This document shows positions 41,324 through 49,158 of a stretch of DNA of 64,000 nt, one piece after another; positions within the stretch are counted from its first letter, which is position 1; each line of letters begins with the position of its first letter. Both the position numbers and the translations under genes were made by a program. The notes beneath the pieces are model-generated. The model was not told the DNA's origin. It ran no database searches and was given only the letters and a program-made list of their open reading frames with translations. Source of the stretch: Sandaracinus amylolyticus (GTDB taxonomy: Bacteria; Myxococcota_A; Polyangia; Polyangiales; Sandaracinaceae); NCBI RefSeq assembly GCF_021631985.1, contig NZ_CP070225.1, forward strand, positions 7,254,001 to 7,318,000. Direction: 5' to 3'.

Positions 41324-42145
41324 GTGAAGAAGCGACCTCGCCCAACTGCGCGCCCTGGCCCTATCGACAAGCACCGACCGGCCCAGCTCCCGCACTTCGA
41401 GGTCGCCCCTGCGCTCGCCGTGCGTTCGTCGGACATAGTCCGCGATGACCACGACGAGGTCGGCAAGCTTATCGTGTCGCTTGCGCTGGTCTTCAACGAC
41501 TTGAAGGGCTTGGTCACGGCGCTCTGGTTCCTTCGTGACGCGATGAAGCTCGCGCGTGGCGACGCGCAAAACGGACAGCTGTCCGGGATGGTGCTCCAGA
41601 ACGCGAGATGGATGGTCGGTCTCGTCCACGAGCTCCTCGACCTCGTTCGAGAACGAGGCGCCGTTGTCGACTCAGCGGAGTTCCGGTCCCTTCTGAATGC
41701 CGTCGGCCCGGAAGCTCGCACGGCGTGGGAGGCGATCGAAGCGGTCGCGCGTGGTCGCGAGGGTGGCGACCCGACACTCAGGGACGCGCTTGTGAGGTGC
41801 CGGAACAGCGTTGCGTTCCACTACGACGACAAGCGCGGCAAGCTCTGGCGCGGCTTCCTCTCGGCCTTCGGCGACGAACCTCCTCCGAACGTTGCAGTAG
41901 GCCGTCCTGCCTTCTCTGACGGCGACAACATGGAGGGTTCGCGCTTCTACTTCGCCGATGCGGCGGCGAAAGCCGCCGTGGAGCCGCTGATCGGGATGCC
42001 ATTCGAGGTCGTTTCGCTGCGAGCATCTGACCTCGGTCGCCGCGCGAACGAAGCGCTGAAGCCGCTCGTGGTTGCCCATATTCGCGGCCGCGCGGATCAG
42101 ATCGAACCGTACTCGCCCCCCGCCGGATGGCAGTGGCCCAAGTAG
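41324..42145 (+). CDS. Helical protein with a HEPN-like R-N-x4-H motif
   Basis: A 273-residue protein. I use GTG at 41324; a TTG at 41288 is also possible. It is a mostly helical bundle (KLIVSLALVFNDLKGLVTAL, MVLQNARWMVGLVHELLDLV) followed by RCRNSVAFHYDDKRGK, in which Arg160-Asn161 and His166 fit the Rx4-6H active-site motif of HEPN ribonucleases, where Asn, His or Asp commonly follows the Arg. A mixed alpha/beta C-terminus (residues 185-260) is not recognised. If the motif is real the protein could be an RNA-targeting toxin or defence effector. No obvious MNT antitoxin is adjacent. Confidence 0.6.
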   Translation: MKKRPRPTARPGPIDKHRPAQLPHFEVAPALAVRSSDIVRDDHDEVGKLIVSLALVFNDLKGLVTALWFLRDAMKLARGDAQNGQLSGMVLQNARWMVGLVHELLDLVRERGAVVDSAEFRSLLNAVGPEARTAWEAIEAVARGREGGDPTLRDALVRCRNSVAFHYDDKRGKLWRGFLSAFGDEPPPNVAVGRPAFSDGDNMEGSRFYFADAAAKAAVEPLIGMPFEVVSLRASDLGRRANEALKPLVVAHIRGRADQIEPYSPPAGWQWPK

Positions 42146-42181
42146 CCGACGCGCGCGTCGACCACTGGACCGCGTGCAGCC

Positions 42182-42778
42182 CTACCGCTCGGGCCGGACG
42201 ATGAACCCCATCCGCCTCGCGATTTCACGCGCCTCCCGCCGAGCTGCCTCAAGGAGCTCGCGCTTCTCGCCGGGCGTCAACTTCGCGCGCTCCTCAAGCA
42301 TCTCGCGGTGTCGCTCGTAGGTAGCTTCGACCTCGAGCCGCGACCGCATGAGCACGCCGCCTCTGCGCGACGCCGGAACGCGCTCGGAGACTTTCCAGAA
42401 GCCTGGCTCGTCGAGGAGCCGTTCCTCGGCCGCCTCGAGAGTCATCCATCCAGCTTCGTCGCGCCGACGCACGTACTCGAGCAGTTCGGCCTTGGCGTAG
42501 TGCCTGGTCTTGTGATCGCCGTGTCGGGTAAGACTGACCTCTCGCCCAGACTTCATCACCAACACGCCGTAGCCGAGCAGCTCAGCTGCCTCGCGGTACC
42601 CGATCCACTCGTCAGCGGCCTCGAGGCGCGCGCGACGAGCCTCGTCGACCGTGCCCAGGCTTGTCCCATGCTCCACAGGGCGAGGCCTCGGCAGAGACGC
42701 GCGGCGGGGAAGGGCTCGCTTGATCTCGTCCCGAACGATCGCTCGGATGGCGTCTAGGTCAGCCTTCGAGAGTGCCAT
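42182..42778 (-). CDS. Helix-turn-helix/excisionase-like protein with coiled-coil tail
   Basis: A 198-residue protein. An N-terminal helix (LSKADLDAIRAIVRDEIKRA) is followed by a predicted winged HTH (WIGYREAAELLGYGV, with a positively charged wing TRHGDHKTRHYAKAELLEYV). A second HTH-like unit (WMTLEAAEERL) and a long charged helix (LEVEATYERHREMLEERAKL) follow. The pairing of a D-I-R-x-I-V-x-D-E-I helix with an excisionase-type fold parallels the smaller excisionase-like protein at 32971-33345 (RRVIADEVRRVI). Candidate DNA-binding regulator of the element. Confidence 0.6.
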   Translation of the reverse strand: MALSKADLDAIRAIVRDEIKRALPRRASLPRPRPVEHGTSLGTVDEARRARLEAADEWIGYREAAELLGYGVLVMKSGREVSLTRHGDHKTRHYAKAELLEYVRRRDEAGWMTLEAAEERLLDEPGFWKVSERVPASRRGGVLMRSRLEVEATYERHREMLEERAKLTPGEKRELLEAARREAREIARRMGFIVRPER

Positions 42779-42793
42779 GCCGCGAGGATGCAC

Positions 42794-43102
42794 TCACGAC
42801 GCGCGCAGCGGGCGCGTTGCGAGCTCGATCACCGCGTGCACCTCGCGCTCACCAACGAGCCTCACGAGCCCTGGGGCGCGCTCGCGCAGCGTGCGCTCGA
42901 GGCATGTGCGATCGAAGAACGGCGCGAAGTCGTGCGCCATCTCGACGAGGCGACGAGGCGACGACGCGCAGCGATGCGGCGTGCGAACGTGTTCGGCGAT
43001 GAACGGCACGCGCCCTCGGGGGCGAACCGCAGAATGCAGGGTGCCCTCCGAGAGCTCCGCGGTCACAAGGCCGAACAGCTCATCTTGCACGCCGCGTCGC
43101 AC
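42794..43102 (-). CDS. Possible small hypothetical protein
   Basis: A 102-residue frame from GTG (VRRGVQDELFGLVTAELSEG, then FIAEHVRTPHRCASSPRRLV, MAHDFAPFFDRTCLERTLRE). Codon third positions are GC-rich and the composition is protein-like, but there is no family match. It starts 15 bases upstream of the DNA-binding gene on the same strand. Confidence 0.4.
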   Translation of the reverse strand: MRRGVQDELFGLVTAELSEGTLHSAVRPRGRVPFIAEHVRTPHRCASSPRRLVEMAHDFAPFFDRTCLERTLRERAPGLVRLVGEREVHAVIELATRPLRAS

Positions 43103-43513
43103 CGTGCGCCAGATCCGCGGGCCGACTCCGGCCCTCGACGAGGACGATGTCTTGCGCCGCGGCCCGGCGCCAGGTGCCCGTGCCGTGGGCGTTTCGAGGC
43201 GCGGCGGACGCAGCCGCCCGCTCGCGCACGTGCTCAGCGGACAGGCAGAGGGACCGAAAGGCCCGGCGCGATCGACGAAGAGCCCGTCTCCACAAGGAAC
43301 TGGTGCTCCGGCGAATGCGTGTCGGCCTCGGGAACGTCGTAACTCGGTGCTAGGAACAGGCTGAACGCGAGAGTCGCCACGACGAGCGTCGGCGTGTCGT
43401 GATTGGAGATTCCCGCGACTTCCGCTTCCTGATCCATGCCCGTCATACCTGCCTCGTCGGTCGATTCTGCCCGAGATTTCGTCCAGCTGCCCAGAGTTTC
43501 GCGTGCGCGATCA
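43103..43513. other. Uncertain stretch between minus-strand genes
   Basis: Two weak minus-strand candidates overlap here: about 43080-43295 (ending RRAAAQDIVLVEGRSRPADL and so on) and about 43234-43437 (MDQEAEVAGISNHDTPTLVV...). Neither has a ribosome binding site or a recognisable domain, and they overlap in different frames, as would remnants of a decayed gene. I do not call either. Confidence 0.35.
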
Positions 43514-44668
43514 CTACGGTTCATGCGTCCAGTGGCCTCCACGCCAAGCCGCATCGACACCGATGAGGGGCGCCTGCTTCGCCAACGCGTCCTGCACGGC
43601 CTGCTGGGCGCCTTGCAGCAGCGCGGGCTGGGCCTGTTGCAGAAGTTGCTGGAGCATCTGCTGCGCCTGCTGCGGGGCCATCCCTTGCGGCAGGGTGGGC
43701 GCTTGCAGTGAGAGGTTCACATTGACGTTCATCTGCGGGGGCATCTGTCGCTTGGCCCGGATCTCAATGCGCCCGACGTGCCGGTGTACGCTCGCGGCGC
43801 TCTCAACGACGGCGATGCAGGCGTCCTCGTCGTACGCGTCCTTCGTGCCCACCGCCGCGACGGGATCGAGCGGCTCGCGGATCTTGAGCTCCGACTCGTA
43901 GTCCTCCAAGAGCGCCCACATCAGGGGTTCGAGCACGTCGTCCGCCTGCTCGACGGGGAGGCCGATGGCAGTAGCTGCCTCGTACCCGATCGCGTGACCG
44001 TGTGCGTAGACCTGCTCAGCCAGGGTCTGCACAATCGTGGTCAACACTTGATCGTTCGGGGGCTGCTTCCGGGAGAGCAGCGTGCGTCTAGCAACGTCAC
44101 GGATGTGCGAGTGCGTTCGGTAGAGGCTTCCGAGCACGACCGCGTCGACGCGGTCGATCAACTTCCCAGCGGCTGTAGCGATCGCGTCCTGTTCGCTGAG
44201 GCCGCATCGCTCCTGGATGAACTTCACGAACGCCATGACATCTTCGACGCTGACAGCGTCCTGCACGATGGCGTTCTGCCCGGGTACGACCCGCTTTGTG
44301 TTCAGCGTCGGGTCGATCGGGCCGAGTTCGCCCTGCTTTCCCATCACGATCGCGTCCGCACCCAGCGCTAGGAGTGTCGCGGCGCTGTTGGCGCGGAACG
44401 GGATCAGGATCCGCCATTCGTCGCTCGCGGCACGGATCGCATTGACGATCCTCCACGGCACATCGATCGCGCCTCCGCGACTGTAGATGAAGAGGTCGAG
44501 CGTCGAAACCTTCTTGAAGGCCCTGAGGTGATCGAAGATCGGTCTGACAGCGTCGTCGCCGATCTGCGCTGTGATCGGCGACCGATCACCCGTCACGTAG
44601 CAGAGCAGCTTGCTCTTACGATGAGCCTCGATCTTCCCGATGATTTCTTTGCGCTCTTTCCGCCCCAT
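43514..44668 (-). CDS. SDH/ClpP-fold serine protease-like protein with Gln-rich tail
   Basis: A 384-residue protein. Residues 20-200 match the serine dehydrogenase proteinase (SDH, ClpP/SppA-like) pattern: LDLFIYSRGGAIDVPWRIV, in which Gly65-Gly66 would form the oxyanion hole; then FRANSAATLLALGADAIVMG with candidate nucleophile Ser95; then QGELGPIDP. A helical region (DQVLTTIVQTLAEQVYAHGH) follows, and a tail rich in Gln (APQQAQQMLQQLLQQAQPAL). No signal peptide, so cytoplasmic or membrane-associated. Element operator 3 lies 64-81 bases upstream. In the circular form it would lie directly downstream of the extended int gene and its hairpin. Confidence 0.8.
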   Translation of the reverse strand: MGRKERKEIIGKIEAHRKSKLLCYVTGDRSPITAQIGDDAVRPIFDHLRAFKKVSTLDLFIYSRGGAIDVPWRIVNAIRAASDEWRILIPFRANSAATLLALGADAIVMGKQGELGPIDPTLNTKRVVPGQNAIVQDAVSVEDVMAFVKFIQERCGLSEQDAIATAAGKLIDRVDAVVLGSLYRTHSHIRDVARRTLLSRKQPPNDQVLTTIVQTLAEQVYAHGHAIGYEAATAIGLPVEQADDVLEPLMWALLEDYESELKIREPLDPVAAVGTKDAYDEDACIAVVESAASVHRHVGRIEIRAKRQMPPQMNVNVNLSLQAPTLPQGMAPQQAQQMLQQLLQQAQPALLQGAQQAVQDALAKQAPLIGVDAAWRGGHWTHEP

Positions 44669-44731
44669 TCAGCAGCGGCTACCAGCGGCCCGGTCGCTGT
44701 GTCAAGAAAGTCCGCTGCGGTCGGCGCGGAT

Positions 44732-44749
44732 TTCACCCGTGGGGGTGAA
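44732..44749. promoter_or_regulatory. Element operator 3 (TCACC-N6-GGTGA)
   Basis: A perfect 7-bp palindrome TTCACCC-GTGG-GGGTGAA upstream of the SDH-type protease gene, nearly identical to operator 1 in both arms and spacer. Confidence 0.6.
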
Positions 44750-44827
44750 TTGATGTCCCAGTCCGCGAGGGCGCCTAGGCTCACTCGCGCTCGTAGACCT
44801 TCTGCATCACCTCGCGTCGCGGAAGCT

Positions 44828-44850
44828 CCCTCGACGAACTCCGTCGAGGG
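44828..44850. other. Perfect hairpin near the right end of the element
   Basis: CCCTCGACG - AACTC - CGTCGAGGG, a 9-bp perfect stem with a 5-base loop, in a gene-free stretch between the protease operator and the orphan integrase tail. Possible terminator or accessory protein-binding site. Confidence 0.4.
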
Positions 44851-44939
44851 CGAACCACACGCAGCGCAAACGCGTCGCGCCTCCCTCGAGGTGACGCGAT
44901 CAGTCGACTTCGCCCGAGGAGTCGCGCTCGCCAGCGGAA

Positions 44940-44960
44940 CGCGTCGCCGCAGGCGACGCG
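44940..44960 (-). terminator. Hairpin directly after the orphan integrase tail
   Basis: A 9-bp perfect stem CGCGTCGCC - GCA - GGCGACGCG beginning two bases after the TAA of the integrase tail frame (44963-44965). Its position suggests it terminates the extended integrase transcript in the circular form of the element. Confidence 0.5.
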
Positions 44961-44962
44961 GC

Positions 44963-45196
44963 TTATCCGCCGAGAGCCCGCGCCGCGAGCGCGTGCTCGA
45001 GCGCGTCTGCGAGGTCGCCGCGACCGACCGTGCGCAGCACGTCGAGCGCCTCGCGGAGCTTCGGCGAGGTGACGCGCGTAACGTTTCGAGAAACCCCCGC
45101 CGAACCTCGCGGTTTTCGGCCGGCACCACGCGACGCCGACGAGCCCGCGATCGCCTGTTTCGCCTCGGAAAGCCGCGTTTCCCCGCCACTTTGAAC
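44963..45196 (-). other. Orphan C-terminal coding segment of the integrase (joined to int in the excised circle)
   Basis: 77 sense codons plus TAA, contiguous with attR and in the same frame relative to the core as the integrase at attL. When the 24-bp cores recombine, codons for MESRGIEP are followed by VQSGGETRLSEAKQAIAGSS and so on, ending SPKLREALDVLRTVGRGDLA and then DALEHALAARALGG. The last 35 residues look like a genuine amphipathic helix pair with high GC3. The segment has no start codon of its own within the element. It would replace the 12-residue tRNA-antisense tail of the integrated form. Confidence 0.7.
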
Positions 45197-45220
45197 GGGT
45201 TCGATCCCCCTCGACTCCAT
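45197..45220 (+). repeat. attR: distal copy of the 24-bp attachment core
   Basis: Identical to 31641-31664; it is the displaced 3' end of the original tRNA-Ala gene. The chromosome resumes at 45221 with a 6-bp hairpin (GTGCGG/CCGCAC, 45229-45248) that was probably the original tRNA terminator. From there to the amidase gene (45431) I see no further gene. Confidence 0.9.
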
Positions 45221-45431
45221 TTCTGGGTGTGCGGGTCCCCGTCCGCACGGTTCTCGTCGAGCAGTGATGGTGGGGCGTCCGCCGCGGTGATCGTGCTCGG
45301 AGGCCGGCGGCCCGCACGTGCTGCCGCTCTTGCTCCGTGCTCGGTTCCTCGAGCATGCGTCGGGTCTCGGCCCGCGCACGATGCTCGGCGTCTCGGAGCG
45401 CGATGGGTGCCCTCGGGCGGCGCGCGACCGA

Positions 45432-46025
45432 TCAGCCGTCAGCCCGGCTCCTCAGGCCGCGCACGACGCGGTGGAGCGATCGGCCGGGGCACGCGGTGTG
45501 CGCCCCGTCGATCTCACCGTGGTCGAAGACGCGCGCGCCCTCGATGCGGAAGCGCCGCTGCAGCGCCGAGACGAGCTCGCTCAGCGTCGCGAGCTGCCGC
45601 CGCGTCGGAGCGGTCTCCTCGAAGTTGCCGACGAGGACGATCCCGATCGCGACCTCGTCCCAGAGCGCGCGCGTGCTCGCGTCGCGGAGCCGGGACGCGA
45701 CGTGCGCGCCGGGCTGCTGCTGCGTCCACCGCGGTCCGACTTCGATCTCGCCGTCACCGAGGCCGTGGCCGTTCCCGATCACGAAGTGATAGGCCAAGCC
45801 ACGCGGCATGTGCCGCACGCCGCGGTGGTACGCGTCCATCGAGGCGGCGTTGCCCTCGGACGACGCGCTGTGGTGCACGATGATCGCAGTCCACGTACGC
45901 GCTCGCACACCGGGGGTGCGGATCAGCGCGCCGGCGTCGCGGCCTCGCGGGAAGTCCTGCGCGCGAGCCACTGTCGCAACGAGGACGAGACAGAGGACGG
46001 CGATCGCCGGCGTCGTCGAGCGCAT
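45432..46025 (-). CDS. N-acetylmuramoyl-L-alanine amidase (Amidase_2/PGRP fold), exported
   Basis: A 197-residue peptidoglycan hydrolase that cleaves the lactyl-amide bond between MurNAc and the stem peptide. Signal peptide residues 1-24 (MRSTTPAIAVLCLVLVATV, ending ARAQ). Zinc ligands are in IIVHHSA, at FDHGEIDGAHTACPG (His and Cys), and GLAYHFVIGNG gives the core strand. Length and motif order match PGRP/AmpD-like amidases. I chose the ATG at 46025 because an upstream one only adds a non-conserved extension. It is divergent from trxB and lies just right of the element boundary. Confidence 0.9.
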   Translation of the reverse strand: MRSTTPAIAVLCLVLVATVARAQDFPRGRDAGALIRTPGVRARTWTAIIVHHSASSEGNAASMDAYHRGVRHMPRGLAYHFVIGNGHGLGDGEIEVGPRWTQQQPGAHVASRLRDASTRALWDEVAIGIVLVGNFEETAPTRRQLATLSELVSALQRRFRIEGARVFDHGEIDGAHTACPGRSLHRVVRGLRSRADG

Positions 46026-46177
46026 GCGCGGATCATCCGACCAGCCCGGCGCGAGGTGCCAGTTTCGCGCAACGCTCGCGGGCAGCAACGACACGGTGTG
46101 CGCCACCAGCCCGGGCTACACTTGCACCCCCGCGGCGCGCGCCTCAAAAGCGCCGCAGGCCAAAGAAGAAGACGGAC

Positions 46178-47131
46178 ATGAAGACCCACAACGTCGTGAT
46201 CATCGGCTCGGGCCCCGCGGGCCTCACCGCCGCCATCTACGCCGCGCGCGCGAACCTCAAGCCCCTGCTCATCGAGGGCGCGATCATCGGCGGCATCCCC
46301 GGCGGTCAGCTCATGATCACCACGACCGTCGAGAACTATCCGGGCTTCCCCGAGGGCATCACCGGCCCCGATCTCATGGCGAAATGGCGCGCCCAGGCGG
46401 CGCGCTTCGGCACCGAGATCATCACGGCCGACGTCGATCGCGTCGACTTCTCCAAGCGCCCGTTCGAGATGTGGTGCGGCGAGGATCACTACCGCGCGCA
46501 GTCGGTCATCGTCGCGACCGGCGCGAAGGCGAAGTGGCTCGGCATCGAGAGCGAGCACAAGCTCGAGAACCGCGGCGTCAGCGCGTGCGCGACCTGCGAC
46601 GGCTACTTCTTCCGCAACCAGGACGTGTGCGTCGTGGGCGGCGGCGACACCGCGATGGAAGAGGCGCTCTACCTCGCGGGCCTCTGCAAGAGCGTCACGA
46701 TCATCCATCGCCGCAAGGACTTCCGCGCGTCGCGCATCATGGTCGAGCGCGCGCAGAAGAACCCGAAGATCAAGTGGCTCCTCGACACCGTCGTCACCGA
46801 GGTGCTCGACGTCGAGAAGAACACCGTCACCGGCGTGCGCGTGAAGAACATCGTGACCGGCGAAGAGATGGTCTACGACACGCAGGGCCTCTTCGTCGCG
46901 ATCGGTCACCAGCCGAACACCCAGTTCTTCCAGGGCCAGCTCGACATGGACGAGAACGGGTACCTGAAGACCAAGGCCGGCACGACGCGCACCAACATCG
47001 AAGGCGTGTTCGCCGCGGGCGACGTGCAGGATCACGTCTACCGCCAGGCCGTGACCGCCGCGGGCACCGGCTGCATGGCGGCGATCGAAGCCGAGCGCTG
47101 GCTCGCCGCGAACGATCTCGTGATCCACTGA
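46178..47131 (+). CDS. trxB: Thioredoxin reductase
   Basis: A 317-residue NADPH-dependent flavoprotein that reduces thioredoxin. FAD motif VVIIGSGPAGLTAAIYAARA near the N-terminus; redox-active Cys137-Ala-Thr-Cys140 (ACATCDGYFF); NADPH-binding motif VCVVGGGDTAMEEALYL; C-terminal FAD-contact motif GVFAAGDVQDHVYRQAVTAA. Length is normal for low-molecular-weight bacterial TrxR. The stop codon abuts copy 2 of the dispersed hairpin repeat. Confidence 0.97.
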   Translation: MKTHNVVIIGSGPAGLTAAIYAARANLKPLLIEGAIIGGIPGGQLMITTTVENYPGFPEGITGPDLMAKWRAQAARFGTEIITADVDRVDFSKRPFEMWCGEDHYRAQSVIVATGAKAKWLGIESEHKLENRGVSACATCDGYFFRNQDVCVVGGGDTAMEEALYLAGLCKSVTIIHRRKDFRASRIMVERAQKNPKIKWLLDTVVTEVLDVEKNTVTGVRVKNIVTGEEMVYDTQGLFVAIGHQPNTQFFQGQLDMDENGYLKTKAGTTRTNIEGVFAAGDVQDHVYRQAVTAAGTGCMAAIEAERWLAANDLVIH

Positions 47132-47137
47132 GTCTCT

Positions 47138-47216
47138 GCCGGAGTGCTCGTCCCGCCGGTCCCGGACGGGAGCGCGCAAAGCGCGCGGACGGTAGAGGCC
47201 GGCGGGCGAGCCGATC
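47138..47216 (-). repeat. Dispersed hairpin repeat, copy 2 (inverted)
   Basis: Reverse complement of the repeat at 5626 and 48717. It starts six bases after the trxB stop. Outer arms GCTCGTCCCGCCGG and CCGGCGGGCGAGC pair with a one-base bulge; the inner hairpin is GCGCGC-AAA-GCGCGC. It lies 65 bases before the next plus-strand start codon, so it could terminate trxB transcription. Confidence 0.75.
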
Positions 47217-47280
47217 TTCGAACGCGCGTCTGCTCCGAACGAGGGCAGACGCGCGTTTCGTCGTGCGCCATCCTCCGCGC

Positions 47281-48705
47281 ATGATCCCGACCGCGACCGC
47301 GCCTTCGATCTCCGAGCCGAGCCCTTCGCTCCACGACGATCGCGCGACGCACCTCGCGTACACGTCGAGCGTCCCGCGCGAGCACGGGTTCGAGCCGCTG
47401 CGCATCGAAGGTCGTCTGCCCGAGGGCTTGCGCGGCACGCTCTATCGCAACGGTCCGGGGCTCTGGGACCTCTTCGGCCGTCCTTACTCGCACTCGTTCG
47501 AGTGTGATGGCGCGGTCGCCGCGGTGCGGCTCGACGGCGCGAACGCGCTCGGCGCGCATCGCGTCACCGAGAGCGTCGGTCTGCGCGAAGAGCGCGCCGC
47601 GGGTCGTCCGCTCTACGGCTCGAACGCTGCGTGGCGCACGCGGGTGTGGAACGCGCTGCGCCTCCGCGCGAAGAACACCGCGAACACCGCGCTGCTCTCG
47701 TGGCAAGGGCGCCTCTTCGCGTTGCTCGAGGCGGCGTGCCCGACCGAGCTCGACCCCGCGACGCTCGACACGATCGGCCCGAGCGATCTCGGCATCGAGA
47801 AGCTCGTCGCGTTCACCGCGCATCCGCACGCGGTCGCGTCGCACCGCACGACGTACTCGTACGGCGTCGAGCTCGGGCCGCTGCCGAAGCTCGACGTGCA
47901 CGCGCTGCCGTGGACCGGTCGGGCGCGACGCCTCACGCGCATCCCGCTCGCGCACAACGTGATGATCCACGACTTCGCGGCGACCGAGCGGCACCTCGTG
48001 TTCTTCGTCGGGCCCGCGGAGCTCGTGATCTGGCGCGCGCTCTTCGCGGCGGGCGATTTCCGATCACTCTTCGAGTGGCGCCCCCAGCACGGCAGCGAGG
48101 TGATCGTCGTGCCGATCTCCGATCCCTCGCGCGTGGTGCGGTTCTCGGTGGACGCGTTCTGGTCGTGGCACATCGCGAACGCGTTCGAGCGCCGTGACGA
48201 GATCGTGATCGACCTCGTGCGCTACGAGGACTTCGCGACGATGGATCAGCTCGGCGCGTCGGGCGCACCGTTCGAGCAGGGCGTGCCCACGCGCGTGGTG
48301 CTCGATCCCGCGCGCCGCACGATGCATCGCGATCCGCTCACCGACGTGCACGCCGAGTTCCCGATGATCGACCAGCGCATCGCAGGCACGTCGCACCGCA
48401 CGATGCTCCTCGCGAGCGACTCGGGCACCCGCAACGCGCTGCTGCGGCTCGACCTCGAGCGCGATCGCCTGTCGCGCTACGAGCTCGAGCCGGGAGAGCG
48501 CGCGTCCGAGATGGTCTTCGCCCCGCGCGCGAAGAACGCGCCGGTCGACGAGGGCTGGGCGCTCACGATGATCTGGAGCGCCCGCACGAGCACGAGCCAC
48601 CTCGCGATCCTCGACGCATCACGCCTCGAAGACGGGCCGCTCGCGCGCGTGCACTTCGATCACACCGTGCCCCTCACGTTCCACGGCGTGTTCGTCCCGA
48701 GCTGA
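47281..48705 (+). CDS. Carotenoid cleavage oxygenase (RPE65/apocarotenoid dioxygenase family)
   Basis: A 474-residue non-haem iron enzyme that oxidatively cleaves a double bond in carotenoids or related polyenes or stilbenes. The four iron-binding histidines are present at family-typical spacing: His181 (FTAHPHA), His230 (MIHDFA), His297 (WHIANAFE) and His468 (FHGVFVPS). The N-terminal motif LRGTLYRNGPGLWDLFGRPY is characteristic. No signal peptide. The start ATG follows the repeat; longer upstream frames are not conserved. The substrate cannot be inferred, and no carotenoid biosynthesis genes are nearby. Confidence 0.95.
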   Translation: MIPTATAPSISEPSPSLHDDRATHLAYTSSVPREHGFEPLRIEGRLPEGLRGTLYRNGPGLWDLFGRPYSHSFECDGAVAAVRLDGANALGAHRVTESVGLREERAAGRPLYGSNAAWRTRVWNALRLRAKNTANTALLSWQGRLFALLEAACPTELDPATLDTIGPSDLGIEKLVAFTAHPHAVASHRTTYSYGVELGPLPKLDVHALPWTGRARRLTRIPLAHNVMIHDFAATERHLVFFVGPAELVIWRALFAAGDFRSLFEWRPQHGSEVIVVPISDPSRVVRFSVDAFWSWHIANAFERRDEIVIDLVRYEDFATMDQLGASGAPFEQGVPTRVVLDPARRTMHRDPLTDVHAEFPMIDQRIAGTSHRTMLLASDSGTRNALLRLDLERDRLSRYELEPGERASEMVFAPRAKNAPVDEGWALTMIWSARTSTSHLAILDASRLEDGPLARVHFDHTVPLTFHGVFVPS

Positions 48706-48716
48706 TCTCGAAGACC

Positions 48717-48818
48717 GTCGAGAAAATCGGCTCGCCCGCCGGTCCCTACCGTCCCGCGCGCTTCGCGCGCTCCCGTCCGGGACCGGCGGGACGAGCACTC
48801 CGGCAACCACTCAGCCGG
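48717..48818 (+). repeat. Dispersed hairpin repeat, copy 3
   Basis: Same orientation as copy 1, lying between converging genes: 11 bases after the carotenoid oxygenase stop, and reaching the stop codon of the minus-strand PilZ gene (48811-48813). Arms GCTCG-CCCGCCGGTCCC and GGGACCGGCGGG-ACGAGC pair almost perfectly; the inner hairpin is GCGCGC-TTC-GCGCGC. Confidence 0.75.
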
Positions 48819-49158
48819 GATCGAGCTTGCCGAGGAAGCGCTCGAGCTGCTTGCTCTGCGAAGGCGACACCTTCGCGAAGCGCACACCCGCGATCCACGT
48901 GCCCGCGTCCTGCACAGCGGTCCACGCGACGATCGCCTTCGCCTCGAACGGGTTCTCGTCGGGATCTTCGATCCCGTCCTGCGTGAGGAAGAGCGTCACC
49001 GCGAGCTCGCTGCCTTCCTTCACCTCGCGATCGACGATCAGACCCACGCCACCGGCCGAGACGTTCTGGGTCGACGCGACGATCGTCTCGCCGCGGATCT
49101 CCACCTCCGCGGCGAGCTCGACGGCGTAACGGCGATGCTTGCGGTTGTCGGCGCTCAT
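48811..49158 (-). CDS. PilZ domain protein
   Basis: A 115-residue single-domain protein. The c-di-GMP-binding signature is present: RKHRRYAVELAAEVEI (RxxxR-type) and QNVSAGGVGLIVDREV ([D/N]xSxxG). It is therefore expected to bind c-di-GMP and act as a small adaptor. The ATG overlaps the upstream stop (ATGA), placing it last in the ribF-led unit. Confidence 0.92.
   Translation of the reverse strand: MSADNRKHRRYAVELAAEVEIRGETIVASTQNVSAGGVGLIVDREVKEGSELAVTLFLTQDGIEDPDENPFEAKAIVAWTAVQDAGTWIAGVRFAKVSPSQSKQLERFLGKLDPG

Noticed and set aside
45221..45379. Minus-strand frame that would give the orphan integrase tail its own start in flanking chromosomal DNA
   Set aside because: The upstream part is low-complexity, lies outside the element and is interrupted conceptually by the att core; the in-frame match to int at attL is a better explanation.
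45808..47280. A 965-residue plus-strand frame joining the amidase/trxB region to the carotenoid oxygenase
   Set aside because: Only the part from 47281 is conserved; the upstream part is an out-of-frame reading of trxB.
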